Part shown: positions 17,677-27,636 of the stretch, piece by piece
How positions within the stretch are numbered: position 1 is the first letter of the stretch
How the letters are laid out: the number at the start of each line of letters is the position of its first letter
Assembly: GCF_047496725.1 (NCBI RefSeq)
Contig: NC_132973.1
Coordinates: 5,001 to 69,000, forward strand
Reading direction: 5' to 3'
DNA length: 64,000 bases
Origin: Anoplolepis gracilipes
Lineage: Eukaryota; Arthropoda; Insecta; Hymenoptera; Formicidae
Made by a program: the position numbers and the translations under genes
Notes under the pieces: generated by a model
What the model was told of the DNA's origin: nothing
The model's database searches: none
Seen by the model: the letters and a program-made list of their open reading frames with translations, nothing else

Positions 17677-20600
17677 TCATCTTGGCGGCGCTCCCATGGG
17701 CGTCGACGGGTGCGCCGTCGCCGATGGCGACGATGACGGCGGCGGGTGCGGCGGAAGTCGCACCAGTCGAACCGTCACCGGACGCAAGAGAGGGGGCCCA
17801 GGTGGTGGGGGAGGTTGGGGTCTCCTGCCAGGAGCCCTTCCCCTCGCCCGTCCCGGTCTGCGCTCCCTCTCGGCGCTCTCCTTCTGAGCCATGACCGCCT
17901 CGCAAAAAGCGGCCATGGCTCTCCAGTTGTCTTCGCTGCCGAGCATCTTTACGACGACGCTCGGCAGCGCCAAGTCGTTCCCGATAGTCCGGGTTAGGAC
18001 ATCGCGCTCGTCCCTCCAGGCTGGACATGCTTGGAGGGTGTGTTGCGCGGTGTCCTTCTCATTGCCGCAGTGGTGGCAGGCCTCGCTTGCCTCCCGTCCG
18101 ATGCGGTGCAGGTACTCTCCGAAACACCCATGTCCGGAGAGCACCTGTGTCATTCGAAACGTACTGTTGCCCCACGCCCTGTTCAGCCACTCCTCCAGAC
18201 AGGGCAGGACGGCCGATACAGTCCTCTCCCCGGATGTTGGGGGGCGCTCGCGCAGCGACGCGATCCATCGCTGCTCGAGGGACTTTTTCTCTTGGAGCTT
18301 CCAAGTGCCCAGTATCCTGGCCGGGATCTTGATGACTCCTCCCCTGCGTGCCGCGGATTTCCGTTCATACAGACGACTGTATGAATCCGCGACCATATGC
18401 AGGGGAGGGAGTCCGGCCAGGATGGTGGCCGCCGCGTGCGACACCGTCCTATAGCCGCGGACGAGCCGAATGGCCAACCTGCGCTGGACGCGACGCATCG
18501 CGTCTTGTATGCGTCCGTTGGCCATCGCCTCGCCCGCCCACACCGGTGCTGCATACATTAATATGCTAAGGACGGTGTGCGCGTAGACGCGGCGCACCCG
18601 ACCGTCCGGCCCTCCGAGATTCGGCAGCAAGCGGCTAATCGCTGCCGCCGCCTTCTCCGCTCTCGGGACCAGGCGGTCGAAGTGACCCGCGAAGCTCCAT
18701 CGGCCGTCGATGTGGAGCCCCAGGTATTTAATCTGGGACCCCACTGGGACAACAGTACCGTCAACGTCGAGACGGGAGGTGGGGGGAGGCTCCCCAGCGG
18801 CCCTGCGGTCGTAGAAATAGACCGCCTCGGTCTTGCTGGGGGCCACCCTCAGGCCAGTCCTGCTTATGGCCCTCACGAGGCCTGCCACCCCTTCGTTAGC
18901 CCTGTTTAGGGCTTCCCCCCAGGTGTCCCCCTCGGCTACCAGCAGGGTATCGTCGGCATACCCGATGACCCGGCAGTCGAGGGGGAGGGCGGTATGGAGG
19001 ACCCCGTCGTACCCGAGGTTCCACAACAGCGGGCCCAGCACCGAGCCCTGTGGAACCCCGCAGTACACGCGACGGGTGTGACCCCGACCGTCTTGGTCCC
19101 TGTATTCGAGCCTACGGTGACCAAAGTAGGCTCGAATTCCCTTCACGAGGTAGTCGGGGACGCGGTGGGTGTTGAGCGCGTCCCCGATTGCCTTCCACGG
19201 GAGGGTGTTAAAGGCGTTGGACACGTCCAGAGCGACGGCCAACGCCACCCTCCCCGTTCCACGGCTGACTCCGTGAGGGCCCGTACGCGCAGTACGGCGT
19301 CCACCGTGGACCTGCCCTCACGGAAGCCGTATTGTTCCTCGTGAAGGGAAGGGACCTCATCGCGCGCCAGATGCTGGACGAGTCGGCGAACGAGAATCCT
19401 CTCGTATATTTTGCCGACCTCGTCCAGCAGGCAAATTGGCCGGTACGCTGACGGGTCACCCTCCTTCTTACCGCCCTTGTGGAGAAGAACCAGCTTGGCT
19501 CTTCCCCACATTGGGGGGAATTCCTCCTCGGCGAGGCATCTATTTAGGATGCCTCGCAGCCACCCGGATAGGTTTGGCTCCTCCAGGGCGAGCTTCCAGA
19601 CGCGCCCTGGGATGCCGTCCGGGCCAGGGGCCTTGTTGTTCTTGACCCCTCGAACGGCATCCCTCAACTCCTCCTCGGTGATTTCGAGATCCCTGGACCA
19701 GGTCTCGGCAGCGCCGGTGTTCGCGCTGCGCCAGTCGAGACCTCGAGGGTCGGGTTTGGTCGGGAACAAAGTCCCGACTATTCGGTCCAGGGATCCCGAG
19801 GGGAGGGTTTCCGTCACGGGGGGCGCCCAATGACGAAGTTTGTTCGTCACTATTTTGTATGGGCGCCCCCACGGGTCGGCGTCTAGGGACGCGATGAGCT
19901 CGTCCCACGAGCTCGCTCTGGAGGAGCGAATGGCGGCACTCAGCGCCACTCGAGCGGACCGGTAGTCGCTGAGTGCCTCGGCTTTCCAGGCCTCGTCGCC
20001 ACGGCGCTGGGCGCGTTTTAGGCGTCTCCTGGCTGCGACGGAGGAGCGGCGAAGAGACGCGATCTCCTCCGTCCACCAGTACGCAGCCCGGCGCGAGTGG
20101 GGCCTGCTCTTGGGCATGGAGAAGTCGCACACCTGTGTGACCGAGTCTACCAGGCGCGCGACATCCTCCTCCAGGCTCCCCACTCTCTCCTCTGGCGGAT
20201 GGTGTTGCCAGAGGGTGGCCTGGACGGCCGCCATTAACCTATCCGGGTCTAACTTCCTCAGGTTCCATCGCGGCGGTGGCGCACCGCCGGTCGGGCTCCC
20301 GGGCTGGAGGGTGGTGCAACCGAACTCGATGTATCGGTGATCCGATAGAGTTTCTTGGTCGACCACCCCCCACGACCAGTTTAGGCGTGCCGCGGAGGGG
20401 GTTATCATAGTGAGGTCCACTATGGACGCCCCCCGCAGCAGCCGGTCGCACGTGGGCTCGTTGCCGGTGTTAAGCAGGCATAGCCCGAGAGCCCCCATCC
20501 AGTCCAGTAGGACCTCTCCCTTGGGGGTGGTGAGCCGGTCTCCCCAGGCTTGCGCTCTGGCGTTGAAGTCACCGGCCACCACCACCTCCTGGGGGAGCAT

Positions 20601-20945
20601 GCTGCGTATGCAGTGCTCCAGCTCCCCCAGATACAGCTCGAATTGGGAGAGGCCCAAACTAGGCGGTGCGTAACACGCCAACACCGCGATGGATCCCCAT
20701 CTCACCGCCACGTACCCCCTTCCTGCCTTGAGTAAGGAACAGGAGGGGTTGTGGTTGTCCGTGCCTCGTACGATTGCGACCGTGCCAGAGCCGTCCACCA
20801 TCCAATTGGGATGGTTTGATGGGGGTCGGTACGGCTCCGACACGATCGCCAGTCCTATACCACGCTCGGCGATAGTCTGCAGGAGTAAGTCCTGCGCCCG
20901 CCGAGCGTGGTTAATATTCGCTTGCAAGAATTTATGAGCCCTCAT
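17677..20945 (-). pseudogene. ORF2 of element 3, frameshifted before the RT core
   Basis: The frame from the ATG at 20945 is in register with ORF2 to about codon 564, then leaves it because one base is missing near 19253-19256 (CCCCG where other copies have CCCGCG). The correct frame resumes as an open stretch 19248-17677. The endonuclease domain and the start of the RT are upstream; D574, YADD and CCHC are downstream. The copy therefore cannot make full ORF2 unless the missing base is a sequencing error. It starts MRAHKF, as in subfamily C, rather than MRIPKF as in subfamily A. Confidence 0.9.
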
Positions 20946-23900
20946 TGACGTCGGTTAAAAAGGCCTCCGTCGTTTTAGACCCCGCGCCACGTGGCCGTGG
21001 AAGGAGGGCTCCGACCGCGATCGATGGCGCATTGCCCACGGGCTCAATTGCGCCCGGGGCAAGGGTGTCTCCTTTCACGTTAGGGTCCTTAGGGTCTAAG
21101 CGTGGCTTCCTTTGGAGCTTGGGGGAGTCGGAGCAACGCTCTTTGCCCCCCGCACCCTCCTCGTTTCCTTCCCTGACCGAGTCCGCGCGCCGCTTTCGAC
21201 ACTCCGATGTGTCCATCGGCGCGGGCGCGGGCTCGGCTGGGGCCGTTTGGTTCGTTTGTGGGGTTTCCCCCACAACGACCTCCATCAGGGACGGAATTGG
21301 GTTCTTATCTTCGATTCCCCCTTTCTCCCCTCCTACCGACGGGGTGGGTTTTTTGGAAGGGGGAATCGACTTGGCTTTTTTTTTGGATTTTTTCGGGGGG
21401 TGGCAGTTTATACCCCCCATCCTGTGCCCCGCGGGTGCCCCCAGGTCAGCACAGAGTGCGCAGTGCACTCTTTGTTCCGTGCAAGAGTTGGCCTTGTGGC
21501 CCTCTGTACCGCAGCGGAAGCACGTGTTGGTGCAGGACCGATCGCTGCCGCACTGCTGCTGCACGTGTCCCTCCTCCATGCATTTGAAGCATCGGAGGGG
21601 GAGCCGCGGCAACAGCTCGATGGGCAATTTGTACCATGATATCGGTACCTTGCCCATCTGTGCTAGTTTGTTGGCAGCGTCTATCGGGCACTGCACCAAC
21701 ACCGTGTTGAGGCCTGTGCGGGGGGCCTTCACGAACGTGCCCACCTTTACGTCCGAGAACCCGCACTTGCCCTCCCCGGAGATTGCGGCAACAATCTCCG
21801 CCCGGGTGATGGAGTCCTCCAGTCCCCGAATGCGGAGGTCGGCCATCTTCTGGGGACACGTGACTCGCACGCCTTCGTTGTCCCCGGTCACCTCTCTGAC
21901 ACGTTCGGCGAGTTGTCCCGCCTTGCGTGCCTTGTCCTCACCGGAGATCTCGAGGATTAAGGCTCCGGTGAGACCTTTTCTTATTCTGAGGGTTCCCTCC
22001 TTGATCCCCAGTTGGTCCAGTTTGACCTCCTTCCTAATGGCGGCCATGTTTTCACCGTATTTCCCCTCTGGGCAGGTGATCATGACCGCCGAGGTTTTGG
22101 GGACCTTCCTTTTCCCGGGTTTCTCTCCCCCCGCTATCTGCCCCCGTCTCTGCTTACCCTGTTCACTGGGCGGTGACCGGGCCGCAGCAACGGGTGCAGT
22201 TTTAGAGGGGAGGGGAGTCTGTCCTGCTTTCCTCTTTTCCTTACGTCCGACCACCACGCTCCACGGAGTTTCGGTGGTCGGAGAGGGGCCATATGTCCCG
22301 GGGTTTGTCGACTTCTTGTCGAAGGGCCCCGGGCCTAATGGTCCTCCGTCAGAGGATGGAGCCTTAGAGGGTTCCGCCTCCTGGCGAGATTTCCCTTTAG
22401 GTTTCTCGGGTAGGAAAGGGGGGGAAGAGGGAGAGGGAGAGATCTTGGTGTTAGCCCGGACCTGGCTCCCTCCCTTCTTTTTCCCCTTCTTAGCCGCTTT
22501 CTTCTTCTCTTGACCGCTTTTGGCTGGAGCGGTCACTTGTGACTTGGGCTGAGTTGGCGAGGACTTCTCAGCCTCGGCCTCCTTTCCCCTTAGCGGCTGA
22601 GCCTGCACGTTCAGGGGAGCGGATTGGACCGCTTCCCCCTGTCCGTCCGTTGCTTCGAGGAATCGCAGCATCCTCTCCCTCAAGTCAACACCGATTTGTA
22701 GGTGTTGGTTGAGGGCTTCGTAAAGGACCGCGAATTCTCCCTGGGCTGGGGGGCGAGTAATTGGAGGAAGGGGTCGAGGGGATCCCCTCAAGAGAGGCCC
22801 CTGTGCCTCCGTCGCGCTCGCGGCCTGCGGTTCTACCTCCATGCCTGGGTCTCCAATCGGGCTTGGGGACACGCATGCCGGAGATAGTTTGCCCCTCCTC
22901 AAGGCGGTCTTCTTCGGGGAGACATTTTGTGGCGTCCTCAGCCTTAGAGAATGCCACTCCCCGCTGTCGGAATCTGACTCCCGGTCAGATTCGATGCGGT
23001 TCCGTCTTCTCAGGATCCTGCCTCCCTTCTCCTTTTCGCTCTTTGCGGCACTTCCCTCTTCGATCAGGCGGGTACTGAGCTGTTTCGTCAGCACCTCTAC
23101 CTGATCGGCGAGCTCCGCCATCCGCTTCTTGAGCTCACTCGTCTCCTTCTCCTTCTCAGCTTTGAGGAGCTCCAATTGATGTCGAAGTTCCTCCGCTTCG
23201 ACGTTACTTGGTGAGGACGATACAGTCCTATCGTGAAGGACTGCTGTGGCCGCCATGATGGACGCCACAGCCTTCTTCATCTCGCCTTCTAGCGGGCCCT
23301 TTATGTTTTTGGAGACCTGCAGACTCTTGAAGATGGTCACACAGTTACCGATCGTGTCGGACACCACAGCCGGTGTCGGAGAGTGGCGGAACATCTCCCT
23401 CGCCACCCTTTGATTGTCCCGGCACCTCTCCCAGGCCTGTCCATCGGGCATTGAGGCACCCAGGGCCCACTCTGTGTCCCCTCTCTCTCTGGCCTCTTCC
23501 CTTGCTTTGGCCCTTGCCTCCCTCTTCTCCCTGGTCCCTTCACCCGTGGTGATGGGCCTTCCTCTGCCTCTTTTGGCGGGGGGGAGGTCCGACTGTTCGT
23601 CCTCCGAGCCGGCGTAATACGAGCCAGCGTGTGATCCTGCCTCGTACTCTTCGGGATCGCCCGCCACGCTACTGGCGCGTGATCCCGCTGGAAACGCCGA
23701 GTCCTCGTCGCTGGGAGCAGGAGTTATACCTGTATCGGTACCTTTCCTCCTTTTCCCGCTCGCGCGGCAGCTGTGACATATATGCCTCGCGTCGTGGGGG
23801 CATTTGCTTGTCTTTTTTGCCATTGGAAATTGGAGGTATCTCCTTTCCAAGGCCTCTTTCGCTGCCGTACCATCCTGAATGGCCGTGATGGTAGGCTTGC

Positions 23901-24225
23901 CGCTGGATGTCGACGGCCCTGGGTACGAAGGAATATCCTTCCCCACAGAGCCCTCGGGTTTTTTGGGGACCTTAAAGGTCTCCGTCGCTCGGTCCGCAGA
24001 CAATTCTGCGGTGGGTTCCGCCTTGGTCTTCTTGTTTGATCTTGATATTTGAGAATTCATTATTTCGAATAATCCCGCTCCCCGCTGCGGCTCCGTCACC
24101 CAGGGTGTACCCTCACCTGCCGCAGAGTGTCCCGAAACATGACCGGCAACACTCCACGACAGGGCCCCAAGTTCCCCCGGGGGGGTGACATACGACACGG
24201 GCCGGGGGATATACATCCCCGGCAC
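20932..24225 (-). CDS. ORF1 Gag-like protein of element 3 (1097 aa, mosaic)
   Basis: Intact. The zinc knuckles and coiled coil are conserved. The C-terminal quarter (GTEGHKANSC, HRMGGINC, KKSKKKAKSIPP) matches subfamily C, the middle (QRRGQIAGGEK, SITRAEIV) matches subfamily A, and the N-terminal part has private changes (MNSQISRSNKK, CPHDARHICHSC, SDTIGNC). This pattern suggests recombination or template switching between subfamilies. The frame ends 14 nt inside ORF2. The possible internal start Met56 corresponds to 24060. Confidence 0.9.
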   Translation of the reverse strand: MPGMYIPRPVSYVTPPGELGALSWSVAGHVSGHSAAGEGTPWVTEPQRGAGLFEIMNSQISRSNKKTKAEPTAELSADRATETFKVPKKPEGSVGKDIPSYPGPSTSSGKPTITAIQDGTAAKEALERRYLQFPMAKKTSKCPHDARHICHSCRASGKRRKGTDTGITPAPSDEDSAFPAGSRASSVAGDPEEYEAGSHAGSYYAGSEDEQSDLPPAKRGRGRPITTGEGTREKREARAKAREEARERGDTEWALGASMPDGQAWERCRDNQRVAREMFRHSPTPAVVSDTIGNCVTIFKSLQVSKNIKGPLEGEMKKAVASIMAATAVLHDRTVSSSPSNVEAEELRHQLELLKAEKEKETSELKKRMAELADQVEVLTKQLSTRLIEEGSAAKSEKEKGGRILRRRNRIESDRESDSDSGEWHSLRLRTPQNVSPKKTALRRGKLSPACVSPSPIGDPGMEVEPQAASATEAQGPLLRGSPRPLPPITRPPAQGEFAVLYEALNQHLQIGVDLRERMLRFLEATDGQGEAVQSAPLNVQAQPLRGKEAEAEKSSPTQPKSQVTAPAKSGQEKKKAAKKGKKKGGSQVRANTKISPSPSSPPFLPEKPKGKSRQEAEPSKAPSSDGGPLGPGPFDKKSTNPGTYGPSPTTETPWSVVVGRKEKRKAGQTPLPSKTAPVAAARSPPSEQGKQRRGQIAGGEKPGKRKVPKTSAVMITCPEGKYGENMAAIRKEVKLDQLGIKEGTLRIRKGLTGALILEISGEDKARKAGQLAERVREVTGDNEGVRVTCPQKMADLRIRGLEDSITRAEIVAAISGEGKCGFSDVKVGTFVKAPRTGLNTVLVQCPIDAANKLAQMGKVPISWYKLPIELLPRLPLRCFKCMEEGHVQQQCGSDRSCTNTCFRCGTEGHKANSCTEQRVHCALCADLGAPAGHRMGGINCHPPKKSKKKAKSIPPSKKPTPSVGGEKGGIEDKNPIPSLMEVVVGETPQTNQTAPAEPAPAPMDTSECRKRRADSVREGNEEGAGGKERCSDSPKLQRKPRLDPKDPNVKGDTLAPGAIEPVGNAPSIAVGALLPRPRGAGSKTTEAFLTDVNEGS

Positions 24226-25170
24226 TGGTCCCCGGCCCCTTACTCACCCATGGAGGTTTTGACGCCTCCATGAGCTTTCGGGGGTTCCCGGCCTCCGACC
24301 TCCGGGATACCGCAGCGGGTGGTGCCACCCGGGGGGCCCCATGGACGGTTGGGACTGGGTCGCCGCTCCCCGGCCCAGTCTTCCCCGCCATGGCGACCAG
24401 CTTGCACGCGCCCTTGACGGAAGTTACCTCCCGCCAAAGGGCCCCGACGATGCACCGCTTCGGAAGGGAAACGGTCGCGATGCACCGTCGGGCTCCGTCC
24501 CGCCGTCGAACCCTGCCTCGGAATACGTCCGAGCGGCTCCGACGGCCGGGCCGACCCGGCGCCGTCGGGCTATGCCCGTGCGGCCCGCGCCGGCCCGCCT
24601 CCGCCTCCCCGACCCCGTCCTCGGAAAACGTCCGAGCGGCTCGAAAGAGGCCCGGCCCGATGGGTCCGGGAGTTCCGGAGATCCATCGGCCCGTCCGCTC
24701 CCCTCGCGGCGCGCACTCAGGGGCAGAACCCACTGAGCCGCCTGCACGCGAGATGGAGCCCCACGATTGTGGGACGCCGGCCCATGCCGGCACCCACATC
24801 CCCCCGAGGGACGCCGCGCGGCGGGAACACCCACACGCGCGGAAACCCTCATGTGCCAGGAGCACCCAGCGGTGTGTCACGGGCGGGGAGCAGTCCTCCC
24901 CCAACGGTGCCGTACCACCGGGCGATTGCACTCAGGGCCGCCTACCCCTACCAGCGATTGGGTCCGCGCTTTAAACCACCCCCAAGGGGGTGGGCGCAGT
25001 CCCTGAGGGAGTCGCTGGGCTCCCCTTGTACCCTTACCAAGGGTACGGTGCGCTCTTAGTTCCCCTTCCACCCCGGAGGTTCACCCAACTTGGCCGGAGC
25101 CGTGTGGGTGTTCCATGGGGTTTCAGGGTTAAGCCTCCTCACCACGACAAGGTGGCGCACAACGAGGAGG
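24226..25170 (-). other. Proximal 5' UTR of element 3 (short-form equivalent)
   Basis: This part is colinear and nearly identical with the complete 5' UTR of the 8-kb copies. It ends at the inner ribozyme. The downstream hairpins are present with a loop variant (GTACCCTT-ACC-AAGGGTAC at 25032-25050 by alignment with element 2). Confidence 0.8.
25048..25170 (-). ncRNA. Inner HDV-like ribozyme of element 3
   Basis: P1 GAGGAGG (+ strand 25164-25170), J4/2 CTTAG (25055-25059, + strand) and P2 GTGCGC (25048-25053) are unchanged from element 2, but here the ribozyme is internal to a longer unit. Cleavage at 25170/25171 would give an RNA with exactly the 5' end of the 8-kb copies. Confidence 0.84.
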
Positions 25171-25705
25171 TGCACCCCCTGTGGAACAGGGGGCCGATAG
25201 ATGGCCCCATAGTGGTCCGGCCGCGTACACGGTCGTGCGGGCCGTGCCGTTTGACCAGACCGGGGCGACATCCCTTTTAGCCCTAAACTCGCCCGGACCA
25301 GACACTTGTTTGGCATCCCCCGGGTGACACCTTTGGCTCGCACCCTTGCCTCCGGTGTCCACCCTCGGAGGGTAGCCATTCGCGTGCGTCTTTCGGTTAT
25401 TATAGTGGCCAAGACGAATCACCACTAGGCGGACTCCTGTATTGGCGGTCCGGCCGCGCTTCATGGGTCCCCGCCTTGACGAGAACCTTCCGCAGGGCCC
25501 TGGTTTCGCTGAACCCCTCCTGGGTTCCGCTACTAACAGGTTCCCGCTTCCGGTCCCCGATCCAGCAGAGCCCTTCCCCTTGGACGAGTTCCCAGGGAAG
25601 GAGTCGAGACACGTACTAGCCCCAACGGCAGTTGGGGTCTTCGGTGCAACGACGCCCCAATCAACGCGAACCGGTTTCCCCCGGTCAGGCACCAGCCATT
25701 TCACA

Positions 25706-26305
25706 GGATGTTATCGCGTTGCCGATCAACATCCTGCCCCGAACGCCTCCGTGTTTTGTACAGGGGGTAGGCGTACCCCTGCTCGAACCGTGTGTAGCAT
25801 CGGGACGGTAATGTCCTTCAACCCACATCGGGCTTCCTGACCCGTGTCCCCGCCTCCGCGTTTTTATACGAGGGGGAAGGCGGACCCCTGTGCGTACCGT
25901 GTATAGCATCGGGACCATGGTCCTTCAACCTACATCGGGCGTCCTGTCACCGTCAGGGGAGAGCGAACCCTGTTCCTTGTACTATTGTTTCCACGTGGAA
26001 ACAACTGCCAAGGTTCTACCCGGACCCTCATCGTAGGGTTGTACTACCTTAATTCTATATGCAAGGTGTTATCCATACTGATAAACACCCTGCCCCGGTC
26101 GCCTCCGTGTTTTGTACAGGGGGTAGGCGCACCCCTGTTCGAACCGTGTGTAGCATCGGGACGGTAATGTCCTTCAACCCACATCGGGCTTCCTAACCCG
26201 TGTCCCCGCCTCCGCGTTTTTATACGAGGGGGAAGGCGGACCCCTGTGCGTACCGTGTATAGCATCGGGACTGCGGTCCTTCAACCTACATCGGGCGTCC
26301 TGTTA
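25706..26305. repeat. Direct repeats inside the 5' extension of element 3
   Basis: Two copies of a composite unit are separated by about 114 bp. Each begins with a hairpin (GGATGTT/AACATCC at 25706-25734; AGGTGTT/AACACC at 26064-26089, a compensatory change). Each continues with two related monomers starting CGCCTCC: 25744-25850 and 25851 to about 25950, then 26100-26206 and 26207 to about 26305. A third degenerate monomer follows to about 26400. Tandem monomers of this kind are often promoter units in non-LTR 5' UTRs, but that role is inferred here. Confidence 0.8.
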
Positions 26306-27046
26306 ACCGATCCGTCTTTCGAGATTCCTATACAGAGGAAAGAGGACCCCTGTTGCGGTGTTTGGTAACTTTGGGACTCGGATCCAGCCGAAAATCCCTC
26401 CATCACCCACCACCAAAACCCGAATCAGGGGTGAGCGGCCCCCTGATGCCTCGCCCTGCTGTCAAGCCGACAGGTCGAGGTCCTACCCGAGCCCTGCATC
26501 GTAGGGTGGCGATCTACCCTACAACGACCAAAGCGATGCCGGCCAAACCCGCCGTTCACGAAGAGCCGGCGGATCCCCCGACACCGAGATGGCCCGGAAG
26601 CGCGACCGTCCCGGGAGGCTCGTCGGCACCCGTAGGTCCGCCTCCCCCCAAGAAGCCGCGCCCCGAAACGCTCGCTTCCCGTTCTTGTTGGGATTTGCGA
26701 CGCGTAAGCCTCACTTCAGGATCGGCACCCGGGGAGCCCGATCAGCATCGGTTGCCTCTCCATCCGATCGGCTCTTCTGAAGAGGACTCCTCCGGAAGGG
26801 AGGACGCTCTTCAGGCGGGCGCGCTAAGGCCCTCGCGTAGTGTCTTCGTTACTCCTCAACCCCCGCCCAGCCACGCTCCGGCTTAAGGGCTTTCGCCCCC
26901 GGCGTACTATGTGGCGTTCACCATCATTTCCGCCGCGACCGTCGCGTCCGTAGCAGGAACCGATTCGTACGCGTCCAACACCCAGGTATGCATGCCGGTG
27001 CTATGCATCCTGCCCGAGCCGGGGTCCAAGAGGAAATCCGGCTAAA

Positions 27047-27137
27047 GATGCGCTCTTAGCTATCCCTCCACTCCGGTTTCCCGGGGCTTCGGGACAGAGC
27101 CTCCCCACCACGTCAAGGTGGCGCATCATCGGGGAGG
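27047..27137 (-). ncRNA. Outer HDV-like ribozyme of element 3 (91 nt)
   Basis: P1 is CCTCCCC (27137-27131) with GGGGAGG (27106-27100). P2 is GATGCGC with GCGCATC (27053-27047). P3 is ACC/GGT, L3 is TTGACGT and J4/2 is CTAAG (27059-27055). P4 is shorter and clear: CTGTCCC with GGGATAG. Compared with the inner ribozyme, P1 has a T-A to C-G pair change and P2 a G-C to A-T pair change, both compensatory, which strongly supports the fold. The 5' end abuts telomeric AACC at 27138. Confidence 0.87.
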
Positions 27138-27149
27138 AACCTAACCTAA

Positions 27150-27151
<2 letters not shown>
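27138..27151. repeat. Telomeric repeat gap, 14 bp
   Basis: AACCTAACCTAACC lies between the outer ribozyme of element 3 and the poly(T) of element 4. Confidence 0.95.
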
Positions 27152-27180
<29 letters not shown>

Positions 27181-27636
27181 CGTGAGGAAAATGCATTACG
27201 CATCCCCCCGGGATGTGGATGTCCGGGGGGTATGTGGGACTCTCCCTATTTAAGGGCATACCCACTAAAAACCTCACGAGTGGCATCTTTGGCGATTGTA
27301 GGGGAGGCTCCTGGAACTAGCGGTGCAATACTTCAGGAGCCTCCCCTCGCCACACTCCTTAACAGGAGTTCTTCCTGAGAGGGAGGGAAGAAAGGAACAT
27401 ATCCTAAACTCCCCTCCTCTCCAAATCGATCTTTTACTCTACGACGGGAGGGCCACTACCTCCTCCCGTCGAGTCTTCTATTCCCCCCGATGGGGGGTGG
27501 GGGGAAAGAGTCGAGGCTTTAGGGGTCTCGACCCTCATTTCATCTGAGGGGGGGTAAAAAGGGAGGGCAATAGAGAAGGGGAAGTAAGGGGGGGAAGGAC
27601 GAGCAGAACCAGTCTGCTCCCTCCCCCCTCTTACTG
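27152..27636 (-). other. 3' UTR and 27-nt poly(A) of element 4
   Basis: It is the subfamily A form, with AACGTGAGG at the tail junction and the perfect 14-bp stem. No difference from element 2 was noticed apart from tail length. Confidence 0.9.

Larger units (their letters stand above)
17203..27137 (-). mobile_element. Element 3: long-form element (9.9 kb), subfamily B, ORF2 frameshifted, two ribozymes
   Basis: From the 23-nt poly(A) at 17203-17225 to the inner ribozyme end at 25170 it is colinear with element 2. There it continues without telomeric repeats or poly(T) into 1967 bp of extra sequence that ends in a second ribozyme at 27137, followed by telomeric AACC. The absence of a poly(T) at 25170/25171 argues against two independent insertions and for one element with an extended 5' UTR. 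Confidence 0.88.
25171..27137 (-). other. 1.97-kb 5' extension of element 3
   Basis: This sequence is absent from elements 1, 2, 6, 7 and 8 and is shared with element 4 at about 99% by eye. It has no convincing coding frame; the longest - strand frame (191 codons, 25129-25704) is low-complexity and the + strand frames are unsupported. It holds direct repeats of about 245 bp (25706-25950 and 26064-26305), a hairpin CCCCCTGT-GGA-ACAGGGGG just upstream of the inner cleavage site (25175-25193), and an outer ribozyme at its end. The most likely nature is a distal 5' UTR, perhaps with promoter repeats. A captured fragment of another element is possible. Confidence 0.75.

Noticed and set aside
25129..25704. 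191-codon - strand frame across the extension of element 3
   Set aside because: It starts in extension sequence and runs across the inner ribozyme boundary, has no recognisable domain, and contains composition typical of structured GC-rich RNA.
26353..26886. 177-codon + strand frame in the extension
   Set aside because: Opposite to the element sense strand; in element 4 a 1-bp deletion breaks it; no domain seen.
25171..27137. Idea that the extension is an independent SINE or another element inserted next to element 3
   Set aside because: No poly(T), telomeric repeat or duplication lies at 25170/25171, and its outer end is a ribozyme related to the inner one. An extended 5' UTR explains this better, though capture is not excluded.
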